From assembly GCF_002237365.1 (NCBI RefSeq), contig NZ_NMUO01000008.1, positions 1 through 64,000 of the forward strand: DNA of 64,000 nt. The letters run 5' to 3'. Below the pieces are notes generated by a model. It was not told where the DNA came from and did not search any database. It saw only the letters and a program-made list of their open reading frames with translations. Numbering within the stretch: the stretch's first letter is position 1; each line of letters begins with the position of its first letter. Shown here in pieces: positions 25,081-34,369 of this stretch. Both the position numbers and the translations under genes were made by a program. The DNA is from Zobellella denitrificans (GTDB lineage: Bacteria > Pseudomonadota > Gammaproteobacteria > Enterobacterales > Aeromonadaceae).

Positions 25081-26595
25081 TCAAAGTCCCTGTGGCATGG
25101 GGTGCGACGCCAGCGCATCCCAGATTGGCTGTAGTTGCTCCGCTGCCTGACAGAAAATTCGGTAGCGAGCATCGAAGAACTCGGTGCGTTCGGTTCGAGG
25201 CTGATAGGTATGCTTGAGAGTGCTGAGCTCCCTGGGATCGCAAAAAGCGCTTTCGAACAGGCCGGTTGCTGCGCCACCACAGAGGGCAGCCCCCCAGGCA
25301 GCGGGTTCCTCCGTCGTACTCACATCGACAGGCAGACCCAATATGTCGGCAAACATCTGGGCAATATTGGTGTTTCTCGAGATTCCACCCGTGAGATGAA
25401 TATGCTGGATTGGAAAGCTGCCCTGGAGCTTTTCCACGTGCCAGCGGTGGTTGAACACTATCCCCTCGATTACTGCCTTCAGTAGTGTGCCTCGGTCATG
25501 CCAGCCATGAACGCCCAAGAAACCCCCACTGCTGTTGCCACCAAATGGTGATCCGAAAAGATAAGGGTGGAATAGAGTGGCGCTGGGCGCTTGCATCGCC
25601 GTTGTCAATTCGTCGTTCAGGCGTTGGTGAATAGAGACGGATACTTCTCGTTCCGATGCGAAAAAGGTATCTATAAACCAGTCGTAGTTGGTGGCCGAGG
25701 CGGGCGAGATCGACATACAGTGCCAGAGTCCGGGCTCGATAGAATTACGGCAGAACCAGCCTGGGTCCAGCTTGGGTTGATCGGCGAGGACCTCGTTGAT
25801 GGAATAGGTTCCGGCCACGATAGTGGCATTGTGCAGACTATGTCCCCCAATGCCCAAGGCCGATGCCGTCACATCGTGGAGGCCAGCGGCAACCGGTGTA
25901 CCCTCAAGCAATCCGGTTTGCCCGGCGGCTTTTGCTGTGACCGCTCCGACGATCTGGGCCGACGGGGCCATCTCAGGAAGTGCTGAATAGAGTGAGTCAA
26001 GGCCATAGAGCTGCAGGATAGCGCCGTCGTATTGTTGGGTTTCGACGGCTGTAAACGATGTGCTGGCTTCGGTCATGTCTGTGCCCAGCGAACCGCTCAG
26101 GCAATAGCGCAACCAGTCCTTGCAACTCAGTATGGTGCCTATCTTCTTGTAGCGCTCCGGCTGGTGCCGCTGTATCCAGCTCAGTAAGGCGGAAGGCGCC
26201 GATGGGTGAGGGACCTGGCCGGAGAGCGTTATTGCATCCCTGTCCAGGCCCTGCTCTCGCCATTCGCAAACGATCGGGTGAGCGCGGGTATCGAGAGAGA
26301 GTATGCCGGGGCCAAGAGGATTTTGCTGATGGTCGAGCAGATAAACTCCGTCCCCATGTGCTGTTACCGAGACCACGGCTATATCCGATGGCCGGCATCC
26401 GCTGTGATGAATGGCTTCCTTGATAACCTCTGCGGTTTGTTGCCACAGCATGTGCATATCCCGCTCGACCCGGTGGGGTTGCGGCAGCAACTGTGGTAAT
26501 CGCCGCCTGGATACTGCCACTGTGCGGCCGTTGCTATCGAAAACCGCTGCCTTGGTGACGGTCAGCCCGCTGTCTACTCCTAGGATATATTTCAT
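25081..26595 (-). CDS. FGGY family carbohydrate/polyol kinase (copy 1)
   Basis: A 504-residue sugar kinase resembling L-xylulose kinase (LyxK). The N-terminal phosphate loop is ILGVDSGLTVTKAAVFD, the segment VTAHGDGVYLLD near residue 95 carries the substrate pocket, and HLTGGISRNTNIAQMFADI near residue 395 is the FGGY-C ATP-site motif. It phosphorylates a sugar or polyol. Its gene lies between a DeoR regulator and a GlpD-like dehydrogenase; a kinase-then-dehydrogenase order implies a polyol rather than a ketose substrate, for example threitol, arabitol, xylitol or ribitol. The substrate is not determined by the sequence. Confidence 0.8.
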   Translation of the reverse strand: MKYILGVDSGLTVTKAAVFDSNGRTVAVSRRRLPQLLPQPHRVERDMHMLWQQTAEVIKEAIHHSGCRPSDIAVVSVTAHGDGVYLLDHQQNPLGPGILSLDTRAHPIVCEWREQGLDRDAITLSGQVPHPSAPSALLSWIQRHQPERYKKIGTILSCKDWLRYCLSGSLGTDMTEASTSFTAVETQQYDGAILQLYGLDSLYSALPEMAPSAQIVGAVTAKAAGQTGLLEGTPVAAGLHDVTASALGIGGHSLHNATIVAGTYSINEVLADQPKLDPGWFCRNSIEPGLWHCMSISPASATNYDWFIDTFFASEREVSVSIHQRLNDELTTAMQAPSATLFHPYLFGSPFGGNSSGGFLGVHGWHDRGTLLKAVIEGIVFNHRWHVEKLQGSFPIQHIHLTGGISRNTNIAQMFADILGLPVDVSTTEEPAAWGAALCGGAATGLFESAFCDPRELSTLKHTYQPRTERTEFFDARYRIFCQAAEQLQPIWDALASHPMPQGL

Positions 26596-26596
26596 G

Positions 26597-27463
26597 TCAC
26601 TCCCCGTTGTGAACAGAGTGTAAAGAGCCCAGTTTGGCGATGCGGACCTCTATGCCCTGGTTTCGTATCTTGTCTATCTCACTTTCAGGGGTCAGTTCAT
26701 CAACGATTACTAAGTCGAAGTCAGCCAACGCCAAATAGCGGTACAGCGCTCTTTTTTCGAATTTGGTGTGATCGGCCAGCAGAATGCGCCGGCTGGCAGA
26801 GTCATACATGGCCTTCTTGGTCTCAACCATTTCGGGAGACTGATGGAAGATCTGGCCGTTGACGATGGCCGACATGGAAACGAAACACAGGTCGGCACTG
26901 AGCATGGATATTTCGTGACGGGTAATCTGACCGAGAAAAGCGTTGCACCAGCTCTGGTATTGTCCTCCCAGGCTAATCAGGTTGATGTCGCTGCTGTCTT
27001 TCATTTCGTTAATCAGCGACAACGAGTTGGTTATCACGGTCAGGGGAGCCTTGCCGGGGAGCAAGCGTGCCATCTGAAACACAGTGGTCGAATCGTCGAG
27101 AAACAGTGATTGGCCAGGCTCTATGCTTTCAACGGCTGCCTTGGCAATGGCTTGCTTTTCTCTCAGTTGCCGGGAGGAGCGATAAAGGTCGCTGGCTTCG
27201 ACCAAGCTGGTGGGTGTTGCTGAAACGATGCCTCGTCCCTTGCGCAGCAAGCCCCGTTCTTCTAATTCATCCAGATCCCGGTGAATGGTCATCAGGCTGA
27301 TACCGAAACGCTCAACGAGATCTTCAATACGCACTGAACCTTCCTGGATCACTGCCTCTACAATCAGTTGTCGACGCGTAAGCTGCCTGGCCTGACGGCT
27401 ATCGGAGGGGATGACGTCATTGAAAATGAGATCGAGTGCGGGGGCATTTTTTTTTCTGGTCAT
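26597..27463 (-). CDS. DeoR family transcriptional regulator (polyol operon)
   Basis: A 288-residue DeoR-type repressor. The DeoR helix-turn-helix is RRQLIVEAVIQEGSVRIEDLV with recognition helix SLMTIHRDLDELEERGLL near residues 55-75; the effector half (residues about 100-260) contains LFLDDSTTVFQMA, typical of the sugar-phosphate pocket. The start at 27463 is preceded by GGAA; an in-frame ATG at 27478 is also possible. It is the first gene of an operon with the FGGY kinase (one base gap) and GlpD-like gene, and likely responds to a phosphorylated intermediate of that pathway. Confidence 0.82.
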   Translation of the reverse strand: MTRKKNAPALDLIFNDVIPSDSRQARQLTRRQLIVEAVIQEGSVRIEDLVERFGISLMTIHRDLDELEERGLLRKGRGIVSATPTSLVEASDLYRSSRQLREKQAIAKAAVESIEPGQSLFLDDSTTVFQMARLLPGKAPLTVITNSLSLINEMKDSSDINLISLGGQYQSWCNAFLGQITRHEISMLSADLCFVSMSAIVNGQIFHQSPEMVETKKAMYDSASRRILLADHTKFEKRALYRYLALADFDLVIVDELTPESEIDKIRNQGIEVRIAKLGSLHSVHNGE

Positions 27464-27522
27464 TGCTATATTCCGCATAACTTGATCCAGACCGGGAATG
27501 CTGAAACAGTTGCTGAAGCAGC

Positions 27523-27552
27523 AAAAAAGGAAGGTGCCCACAGGGCACCTTC
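27523..27552 (-). terminator. Terminator after the sugar-binding-protein gene
   Basis: Perfect 10-bp stem GAAGGTGCCC/GGGCACCTTC with loop ACA; on the minus strand it is followed by six T residues. It separates the ABC transporter genes from the DeoR-kinase-dehydrogenase genes. Confidence 0.9.
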
Positions 27553-27560
27553 AGGTCGGA

Positions 27561-28508
27561 TCACTGGGTAAGAACGAAGGGGGAGGTGTATTTGTCGACG
27601 TTGTCGGCCGTGACGATGACACAATCGAACAGTTGCTTCTCTCTATCGACGCCAGTACTGCCGGTACGCAGGTAGTTGTCGGCTTGGCGTACGGCGGCTT
27701 CGGCAAACACTGCGACAGGCTGCAGGACGGTGTATTCCAGCTCTCCCGCCCTGATAGCATCAATTGCATCAGGGGAGCCGTCGAAGCCGCCAACCTTGAC
27801 CTGAGACAGCTTGCCCGCTTCTTTAAGGGCTGCGATGGCACCCAGCGCCATTTCGTCATTACCGCTGATGACGCCGGTGATATTGGGGTTGGCCTGCAGC
27901 ATCGACTGCATTTTGGTATAGCCCTGGGTGCGATCCCAGTTGGCGATGTCGCCGGCAACCCGGACCAGATCGGGATATTGGCTAAGAACCGTAACGTAGC
28001 CGTTTGAACGTGTGTGCGAGTTGTTATCGGATGGAGCCCCGAGCAGCTCTACATATTTTCCGGTATCACCCATGCTCTCGACCCATTGCATGGCACCGAG
28101 TTCTGCCCCCTGTGCATTGTTCGATACCAACTGGGCTTTGGCCAGCCCTTCTTCGTTGATCTCAGCGTTGATCAAGAAGACGGGAATACCCGCGCTATGG
28201 GCTTTGCGTACGGCACCGATAGAGCCGTCCGCATTGGCCGGGTCAAGAATGATCGCTTTGGACTTGTTGGTAATTGCAGTATCAATCAAGTTGCTCTCAG
28301 CGTTGGTATCCCCCCGGTGTGCAGCAACTGTGGCTTGGTAGCCCAGGCTTTCTGCAGTTTGTTTAGCGACTTCTCCCTCGGTGCGCCAATAAGGGTTGGA
28401 AGGATCATTGACGATGATTGAAATAAGTCCATCCGCCCAGGCCGAGGTGGTCATTAGCGACAGGGTTGCAGCCGAAACTGCCAGAAGACGTTTAGTGTAT
28501 TTCAACAT
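27561..28508 (-). CDS. Ribose-type ABC transporter solute-binding protein (polyol)
   Basis: A 315-residue exported binding protein of the RbsB/periplasmic-binding type I family. Residues 1-25 form the signal peptide (ending TTSAWA); the mature part starts DGLISIIVNDPSNPYWRTEG. The hinge segments SGNDEMALGAIAALKEAG near residue 225 and VGGFDGSPDAIDAI near residue 245 are typical. With the permease, ATPase and DUF2291 genes just upstream in the operon it forms an importer, probably for erythritol given the ery genes. It is the last transporter gene and is followed by a strong terminator. Confidence 0.87.
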   Translation of the reverse strand: MLKYTKRLLAVSAATLSLMTTSAWADGLISIIVNDPSNPYWRTEGEVAKQTAESLGYQATVAAHRGDTNAESNLIDTAITNKSKAIILDPANADGSIGAVRKAHSAGIPVFLINAEINEEGLAKAQLVSNNAQGAELGAMQWVESMGDTGKYVELLGAPSDNNSHTRSNGYVTVLSQYPDLVRVAGDIANWDRTQGYTKMQSMLQANPNITGVISGNDEMALGAIAALKEAGKLSQVKVGGFDGSPDAIDAIRAGELEYTVLQPVAVFAEAAVRQADNYLRTGSTGVDREKQLFDCVIVTADNVDKYTSPFVLTQ

Positions 28509-28604
28509 GCTGTAAACTCCATTTTGGTTTTTCGATTGCCGAGACTCGGCGGGTTTTCCTTACCCGATCCGGCGAGCCGCACAGGGTATGAATCAGTTTT
28601 TATG

Positions 28605-29660
28605 TCAGCTGCTTTTACCTTTGCGTTTGTACTGCAAGCTATTCAGCAGAACAGCAAGGACAATGACTGCTCCCGTGAATACGGTCTGCCAGTAAGCAGA
28701 AACACCGATGATCACGAGACCGTCAGACAGGAAACCGATAACAAATGCGCCAAGCAGGGTGCCGCGGACGTTACCGCGTCCGCCGGTCAAGGCTGCTCCG
28801 CCAATGACGACAGCCGCAATCGCTGTCAGTTCGTAAGTGGTACCGGCGGTAGGACCTGCCGAGGTCAGCTGTGACGACAGCACCAGACCTGCTATGGCTG
28901 CACAGATGCCGGACAACATATACACGACAATCTTGACGCGCTTGGTGGGGATACCAGACAGCTCGGCTGCGCGCTCGTTGCCGCCAGAAGCATAGAGCCA
29001 GCGGCCGAAGGCGGTACGACTGAGCATTATCCCGCAGAGAATGGCGACTGCCACCATGATAATCACACTGATGGGAATGCCGGCCAGTCGGTTGAAACCA
29101 AGCCAGTCAAAACCGGTATTACCGAGCTCTTCCGCGCCTGCGAGTTTATTGAAAGTCAGGCCATCGGTCATCAGCAAAGCAGCACCTCTGGCGACATAAA
29201 GCGTGCCTAATGTGGCGACGAAAGGGGGAACGCGGAAATGAGCGATCAGAACACCATTTATGATGCCGATGGCGGCGCCCAACATACAGGTGAGTAATGC
29301 GACAACCCAGACCGGCGGATAGAGAATAACCCCCATGGCATCAACCTGTACTCCTTGCATCAGATAACCGGCAAACACACCGGAAAGACCAAGGGTAGAG
29401 CCTACGGACAGATCGATACCACCGTTGAGAATGACCAGCAGCATGCCGATTGCGAGCAGCCCGAATATAGCCACGTGCGAAGACATGATGAGCAGGTTAT
29501 TCACCGTTAAGTAGTTCGGTGACATTAAAGAAAAAACGATGATGATTGCAATAAGAGCGAAGTATGCTCGTCCTTCGAGTAGCAGACGGCCGATATTCAG
29601 ACTTTTTCCGGTCTTACTCTCTGTCTTATACATTGCTTGACTTCCAATAGTAGCTGTCAT
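28605..29660 (-). CDS. Ribose-type ABC transporter permease
   Basis: A 351-residue inner-membrane protein of the RbsC (BPD_transp_2) family with about ten hydrophobic segments. Family hallmarks include LNGGIDLSVGSTLGLSGV near residue 85, ALTGGRGNVRGTLLGAFVIG near residue 295 and the GIPTKRVKIVVYMLSG loop that contacts the ATPase. It forms the channel as a homodimer. Expression is coupled with the upstream ATPase gene, 27 bp away. Confidence 0.9.
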   Translation of the reverse strand: MTATIGSQAMYKTESKTGKSLNIGRLLLEGRAYFALIAIIIVFSLMSPNYLTVNNLLIMSSHVAIFGLLAIGMLLVILNGGIDLSVGSTLGLSGVFAGYLMQGVQVDAMGVILYPPVWVVALLTCMLGAAIGIINGVLIAHFRVPPFVATLGTLYVARGAALLMTDGLTFNKLAGAEELGNTGFDWLGFNRLAGIPISVIIMVAVAILCGIMLSRTAFGRWLYASGGNERAAELSGIPTKRVKIVVYMLSGICAAIAGLVLSSQLTSAGPTAGTTYELTAIAAVVIGGAALTGGRGNVRGTLLGAFVIGFLSDGLVIIGVSAYWQTVFTGAVIVLAVLLNSLQYKRKGKSS

Positions 29661-29687
29661 TTTTTATACCTCGCATGTCAGAATGTA

Positions 29688-31247
29688 TTAGTGGACTACC
29701 GATTCACCGGAAGCCGCCATGATCTCTTCTTTAGTCACGGATGGACCAAACTCAGCAGCTATGCGACCGCGATGCATCACGATGATGCGGTGTGCGATGC
29801 TTAGGCATTCTCCGACCTCTGAGGTGGAATAAATGACAGCGAGTCCGGATTTGGCTCGTTCCGCCAATAACTTGAATACCTCGGCTTTGGCCCCGATATC
29901 GATACCTCGGCTGGGCTCGTCCAGCAGCACCACGCTGGGATGAGTGGCCAGCATCTTGCCAATGACCACTTTCTGTTGATTTCCGCCGGAGAGGGAACCT
30001 ATCTCCGCCTCACCGCCGGCAGTCTTGACGGTAATATCACGGATCATGGTGTCGATGATCCGTTGCTCATCTTTCAGCGATGTTACGAGCCGGCGGGTAA
30101 AGGCGCCGATACTGGCCAGTGAGAGGTTCTGCCCGACACTCATGGTCTGTACCAAACCGTCGCGCTGACGGTCTTCGGGCACCAGAACCAGGCCTGCTTG
30201 AATACGCTGTCCGATCGAAAGACCGGAGACTTCCTGACCATGCAGCAGTACCTGGCCGGAGGAGGCTTTGAGCCGCCCGCCGATGCATTCCATGAGTTCG
30301 GTTCTTCCTGCCCCCATCAGACCATAGATACAGACAATCTCACCGGCACGTACATTCAGGGACAAGTTATCGACCAGGTTGTAGCCGCCACTTTCGCTGG
30401 TAACGCTCAGGCCCTTGATCGTCAGAGCATTTTCTCCCATCTCATAACCGCTCGGAGGGGATCCCAGATCGAAGTTTTCGCCGACCATATGGCGGACGAT
30501 CCACTCCAGATCGATATCCTTCCGCTGGGCGTAGGCGGTCATGGTGCCATCGCGCAGCACGACAGCATGATCGGTAATCTGCAATGCCTCTTCGAGGTGA
30601 TGGGATATGTACACGATGGAAACACCGCGGCTGGTCAGGTCGCGAATCACCTTGAACAGCACCTCAACTTCGGACGCGCTCAGGGCTGAGGTGGGTTCGT
30701 CCATGATCAATACGCGAGAGTTAACCGACAGGGCGCGCGCAATCTCAACGATCTGCTGCTGTCCCAGGCGTAGTTCCTCCACGGGCGTGAGGGGGTCAAT
30801 ATCCTCTTCCAGCTCTTTCATCAACTGCCGCGTCAGTCGCTCTTCCTCCGCGTAATCGATACCCGAGGCTGTCATTATCTCTCGGCCCATGAAAATGTTG
30901 TCGCGGACATTGAGGTTGGGGGCCAGGCTTAGCTCCTGATGAATGATGGAAATACCCCGCTCCTGAGCTTCGGAGGAGGATGAAAAGGCCACCGCCTCTC
31001 CGTCCAGCAGGATGTCACCGGATGTCGGCGTCACAACGCCCGACAGGATCTTCATCAGCGTGGACTTCCCTGCTCCGTTCTCTCCGAAGAGCGTAGTCAC
31101 CTGACCGCGATGAATATCGAAGTTTACCCCCTTCAACGCATGGGTATTGCCGTAGGACTTGGCAATGTGACGTGCAGCCAGCACTACCTCTGTCTTATCC
31201 GGGCGCTCGCGAGGGATTTCCCTTACATCACTTGCATTAATACTCAT
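29688..31247 (-). CDS. Ribose-type ABC transporter ATP-binding protein (tandem domains)
   Basis: A 519-residue ATPase with two ABC domains, as in RbsA. The first has Walker A FGENGAGKSTLMK near residue 55, signature LRLGQQQIVEIARAL, and Walker B VLIMDEPTSAL. The second has a degenerate Walker A (YGLMGAGRTELM near residue 310), signature LSGGNQQKVVIGKML near residue 420 and Walker B VVLLDEPSRGID. The asymmetry is normal for this family. Its start overlaps the stop of the DUF2291 gene (ATGA). Confidence 0.92.
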   Translation of the reverse strand: MSINASDVREIPRERPDKTEVVLAARHIAKSYGNTHALKGVNFDIHRGQVTTLFGENGAGKSTLMKILSGVVTPTSGDILLDGEAVAFSSSSEAQERGISIIHQELSLAPNLNVRDNIFMGREIMTASGIDYAEEERLTRQLMKELEEDIDPLTPVEELRLGQQQIVEIARALSVNSRVLIMDEPTSALSASEVEVLFKVIRDLTSRGVSIVYISHHLEEALQITDHAVVLRDGTMTAYAQRKDIDLEWIVRHMVGENFDLGSPPSGYEMGENALTIKGLSVTSESGGYNLVDNLSLNVRAGEIVCIYGLMGAGRTELMECIGGRLKASSGQVLLHGQEVSGLSIGQRIQAGLVLVPEDRQRDGLVQTMSVGQNLSLASIGAFTRRLVTSLKDEQRIIDTMIRDITVKTAGGEAEIGSLSGGNQQKVVIGKMLATHPSVVLLDEPSRGIDIGAKAEVFKLLAERAKSGLAVIYSTSEVGECLSIAHRIIVMHRGRIAAEFGPSVTKEEIMAASGESVVH

Positions 31248-31894
31248 TTGACTTCCAGCCTTACTGGAGTAACCAGCCAGTTATTTGTGTTGATCAACTT
31301 GAACACACCTGTCACCTCAACTGTTTTGCCGGTCAGTGATGAGGTGTCGATGGACGCCAGGACTTCGTCTTTCATCGCCCTGTTCAGGGCAGCCCCTACG
31401 TCCTGATATTCGATCTGGTTCTTGAATTGACCGAACTCGATAGTGCCTGTGGCGTCACGGATGTCCGTTCCGTGAATGGCGGGTCCTGTCTGAATCCGTA
31501 TTTTCTGACCGTCGGGCATGCCTTCCACATCCACGTAATAAATGCCTGCATTACCGCTGCCTACTGTGCCGCTGAAGGAGACGGGAATCACCGAGCCGGC
31601 ACCGGCGCTGACACCATACTTCTGGCCAGCCGCAGCCTTGTCGAGCTGGATATCCTCCCACAGCACCCTGGCATCGACGGCATTCTCGAGAATGTGATGT
31701 CGGATCCGCGGAAACTCTTGCTGACCATAGGCATCGGGCGAGAAGGCTTGCTGGCGGATGTCTTGATCCGAGCCTAAAACGATCACCTTGGTGTCCAGAG
31801 CCATGGCCGAAACGAGGACGGCTGCAACGGCTGCTCCTGCGAACAAGCGGCGACGGGATTGGGACGCTAAGCGTTGAGACAATTCAGTTTGCAT
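31244..31894 (-). CDS. DUF2291 family protein linked to sugar ABC transporter
   Basis: A 216-residue protein with one N-terminal hydrophobic segment (LFAGAAVAAVLVSAMAL, residues about 17-33) that is either a membrane anchor or an uncleaved signal. The rest is a beta-rich extracytoplasmic domain with IPVSFSGTVG and VEVTGVFKLINTNNWLVTPV near its end, the family signature. DUF2291 genes are commonly found beside ribose-type ABC operons, including those for erythritol, but their role is not known. The start at 31894 is chosen to place the hydrophobic segment near the N-terminus. First gene of the transporter operon. Confidence 0.75.
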   Translation of the reverse strand: MQTELSQRLASQSRRRLFAGAAVAAVLVSAMALDTKVIVLGSDQDIRQQAFSPDAYGQQEFPRIRHHILENAVDARVLWEDIQLDKAAAGQKYGVSAGAGSVIPVSFSGTVGSGNAGIYYVDVEGMPDGQKIRIQTGPAIHGTDIRDATGTIEFGQFKNQIEYQDVGAALNRAMKDEVLASIDTSSLTGKTVEVTGVFKLINTNNWLVTPVRLEVK

Positions 31895-32270
31895 ATTGAG
31901 TACCCATCTGACACAGGCATGAGGAACTCTCTGCCTGACAAGAACGAATGATGTGTTGGCCAACTGCTGCCCGATGAGGACGCCTCAGCTTGGGCAGAGG
32001 TGAACAGGAATGAATAGACGCGGGGCGATGCATGTGCAGATTTCTGCACTCACCTTGAGTGCGCCCTGGGTGTAGCGGTGAACTTTGTACTACGGATATT
32101 GAACTCGTCTGGATCATTGCTATTTGTCTCGTTCCAAGCTCAAGCATGCTGTTTGTCTGTGATTTTCGACGAGCAAACCTAGTCCGCGCAGCATCCTTGC
32201 AATGTGTACCAAGTGTTAAGTTAACGTGAAATTCTCCGTTTACAGTCGGATAAATCACATTGGCTGTCAA

Positions 32271-32285
32271 TGAAATTTTTTACAT
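32271..32285 (-). promoter_or_regulatory. Motif shared with the eryA promoter, facing the ABC operon
   Basis: On the minus strand this reads ATGTAAAAAATTTCA, one base different from ATGTGAAAAAATTTCA at the eryA promoter (32585-32600). A TTGACA follows directly on the minus strand. It is a candidate binding site for a common regulator such as EryD. Confidence 0.4.
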
Positions 32286-32547
32286 TGATGGATAAAAATA
32301 TCACTGTTGTTTTAGCCGTGTGAGCTCAGTCAACTTTTCTGGCCCTGGCATTTCTATAGCCAGTAGCTGGTCGTATGGTGCTCTAGGTCATGCTTGTTAT
32401 ATTTAATAAATTAATTAAAAAACAATTTGTTATGTTTATTTTTGATCGTTTCTCACGAGTCGTTCTGGTGGTCATAGGCTAGTCGGTTGTCGATGGTGGT
32501 GCCGGAGCAAGCGACGAGCTGAGGGGGACGAGGGGGGAAACTTTGGG

Positions 32548-32600
32548 TTGACAGTAGATGGGTTAGTGGAAATAATTTACACACATGTGAAAAAATTTCA
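32548..32600 (+). promoter_or_regulatory. eryA promoter and candidate operator
   Basis: TTGACA at 32548-32553 and AATAAT at 32571-32576 with a 17-bp spacer form a near-consensus sigma-70 promoter. The palindrome CACATGTG at 32582-32589 sits over the predicted transcription start and runs into ATGTGAAAAAATTTCA. A repressor bound there would block initiation, as expected for EryD. Confidence 0.6.
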
Positions 32601-32734
32601 GTCTCTGTGTTATCTCTGTGAGAGCATTCTCCGGATGTACCCAGCGGCTTCCATCAACTCCTGGGAGTCAAGATGATCTACCTCAAGCGACATAGCTGCT
32701 TTTTTTGGCAGAAGCCGGCAGGAGAGCAGTCCCT

Positions 32735-34369
32735 ATGAACTCTGCAGATATTCTTATCGGCATCGACGCCGGTACATCCGTTATCAAATCCGTCGCCTTC
32801 GATACCCGTGGCAGGCAGATAGCCGTCGCCTCGGTGCGCAATGAGTATCGTACCGGAGCGGGGGGAATGGCCACCCAGGACATGGTACGCACCTGGTGTG
32901 ATTGTGCGCAGTCATTGCGGGTGTTGGCCGAGAAAGTCCCGGGGCTGGCAGAGCGCACGCTGGCGGTATCCGTCACCGCACAGGGGGACGGCACCTGGCT
33001 GGTAGACGCCGAAAACAGGGCGTTTACCGACGCCTGGATCTGGTTGGATGCGCGCTCCGCACCTACCGTAAGGGATCTGAACGGTTCTCATTTATCCCGC
33101 AATCGGTTCGAAGCCACAGGCACAGGACTGAATGCTTGTCAGCAGGGCAGTCAACTGGCTCATATGGCGAAGCACGAACCGGCATTGCTGGCTAGGGCCG
33201 ATTGCGCGATGCATTGCAAAGATTGGCTCTATCTGAATCTTACCGGAGTGCGTGCGACAGACCCCTCCGAGGCTTGTTTTACCTTTGGTAATTTCAGGAC
33301 CCGCCGTTATGAAGACAGTGTAATCGAAGCGCTGGGGTTGACAGCCCATCGTTCACTTCTGCCCGATATCGTCGATGGTTCACAGGTCGCGCATCCATTG
33401 TCGGTTGAGGCTGCCAGACTGACCGGACTCAAGGCGGGTACACCGGTATCCCTGGCCTATGTCGACATGGTGATGACGGCGCTTGGCGCCGGTGTCCACA
33501 CGGGAGAAGAGGGGGTAGCCTGCTCGGTGATCGGCTCTACTGGCGTGCATATGCGTTCTGTCGCCGCGGATCGAGTGTACCTGAACCCTGAAGGGACGGG
33601 CTATGTCATTGCGTTGCCTATTCAGGGGCGCGTTACTCAGGTTCAGTCCAACATGGCGGCAACCCTGAATCTTGACTGGCTACTGAACCTGGCGGCAGAT
33701 CTGCTCACTTCGGCGGGCCTGACAAGCAACTTGAGCGATCTCGTACCCAAAGTCGATCAGTGGCTGGCTCAGTCCCCGACGGGACAACTTCTTTATCACC
33801 CCTATATATCAGAAGCCGGTGAACGAGGCCCCTTTGTCGATGCCCATGCCCGCGCCAGTTTTGTCGGACTTTCATATCAGCACCGTTTCCCCGATCTGGT
33901 GCGTGCAGTTGTTGAAGGGCTGGGGATGGCGATGCGTGATTGTTACAACGCCATGGGGCCGTTACCCAATGAACTGCGATTGAGTGGCGGTGCGGCTCGC
34001 TCACCTCAGATACGTGCCATCCTGGCTGCCTCACTGGGGGCGTCTGTTCGAGTGTCGGCGCGGGAGGAAGCGGGCGCGGCGGGGGCGGCGATGATGGCGG
34101 CGGTCGCCAACGGGATCTACGACTCAATGGACGCTTGTATTGCCGATTGGGTCAGCCCATTGCTCGGTGACGTCGAAGCCGCCAAGGCGGAGCTAACGTC
34201 CCGCTACAGTGACCTCTTCACCGAATACCGTGAGGTTCGCGAATCACTCTCCGGGGTATGGGGACGGCTTGTCAGTCAGCAACACCCATCTTCGAACGAA
34301 TACAGCAAGTCTCAAGCTTCCGATTCGGTTCAACGGTCGGCATCGGAATTAAAAGGAGCAAAGGAATGA
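32735..34369 (+). CDS. eryA: Erythritol kinase
   Basis: A 544-residue FGGY-family kinase. The first phosphate loop is LIGIDAGTSVIKSVAFD, VTAQGDGTWLVD lies near residue 80, and RLSGGAARSPQIRAILAASLG near residue 420 is the FGGY-C motif. It converts erythritol to L-erythritol 4-phosphate, the first step of the Brucella-type pathway. The start at 32735 has AGGAG ten bases upstream; a TTG ten codons earlier is less likely. Its stop overlaps the eryB start. The C-terminal tail after about residue 500 is low in conserved features and longer than in Brucella EryA. Function is inferred from family plus the complete ery gene set downstream. Confidence 0.85.
   Translation: MNSADILIGIDAGTSVIKSVAFDTRGRQIAVASVRNEYRTGAGGMATQDMVRTWCDCAQSLRVLAEKVPGLAERTLAVSVTAQGDGTWLVDAENRAFTDAWIWLDARSAPTVRDLNGSHLSRNRFEATGTGLNACQQGSQLAHMAKHEPALLARADCAMHCKDWLYLNLTGVRATDPSEACFTFGNFRTRRYEDSVIEALGLTAHRSLLPDIVDGSQVAHPLSVEAARLTGLKAGTPVSLAYVDMVMTALGAGVHTGEEGVACSVIGSTGVHMRSVAADRVYLNPEGTGYVIALPIQGRVTQVQSNMAATLNLDWLLNLAADLLTSAGLTSNLSDLVPKVDQWLAQSPTGQLLYHPYISEAGERGPFVDAHARASFVGLSYQHRFPDLVRAVVEGLGMAMRDCYNAMGPLPNELRLSGGAARSPQIRAILAASLGASVRVSAREEAGAAGAAMMAAVANGIYDSMDACIADWVSPLLGDVEAAKAELTSRYSDLFTEYREVRESLSGVWGRLVSQQHPSSNEYSKSQASDSVQRSASELKGAKE

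Larger units (their letters stand above)
31895..32734. other. Long AT-rich divergent control region of the ery system
   Basis: About 840 bp between the ABC operon (minus) and eryA (plus). No gene is seen. The right part holds a good promoter and a palindrome for eryA; the middle holds a related motif facing the ABC operon. The stretch 32380-32460 is very AT-rich. The left part (31895-32230) shows nothing recognisable. Confidence 0.6.
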
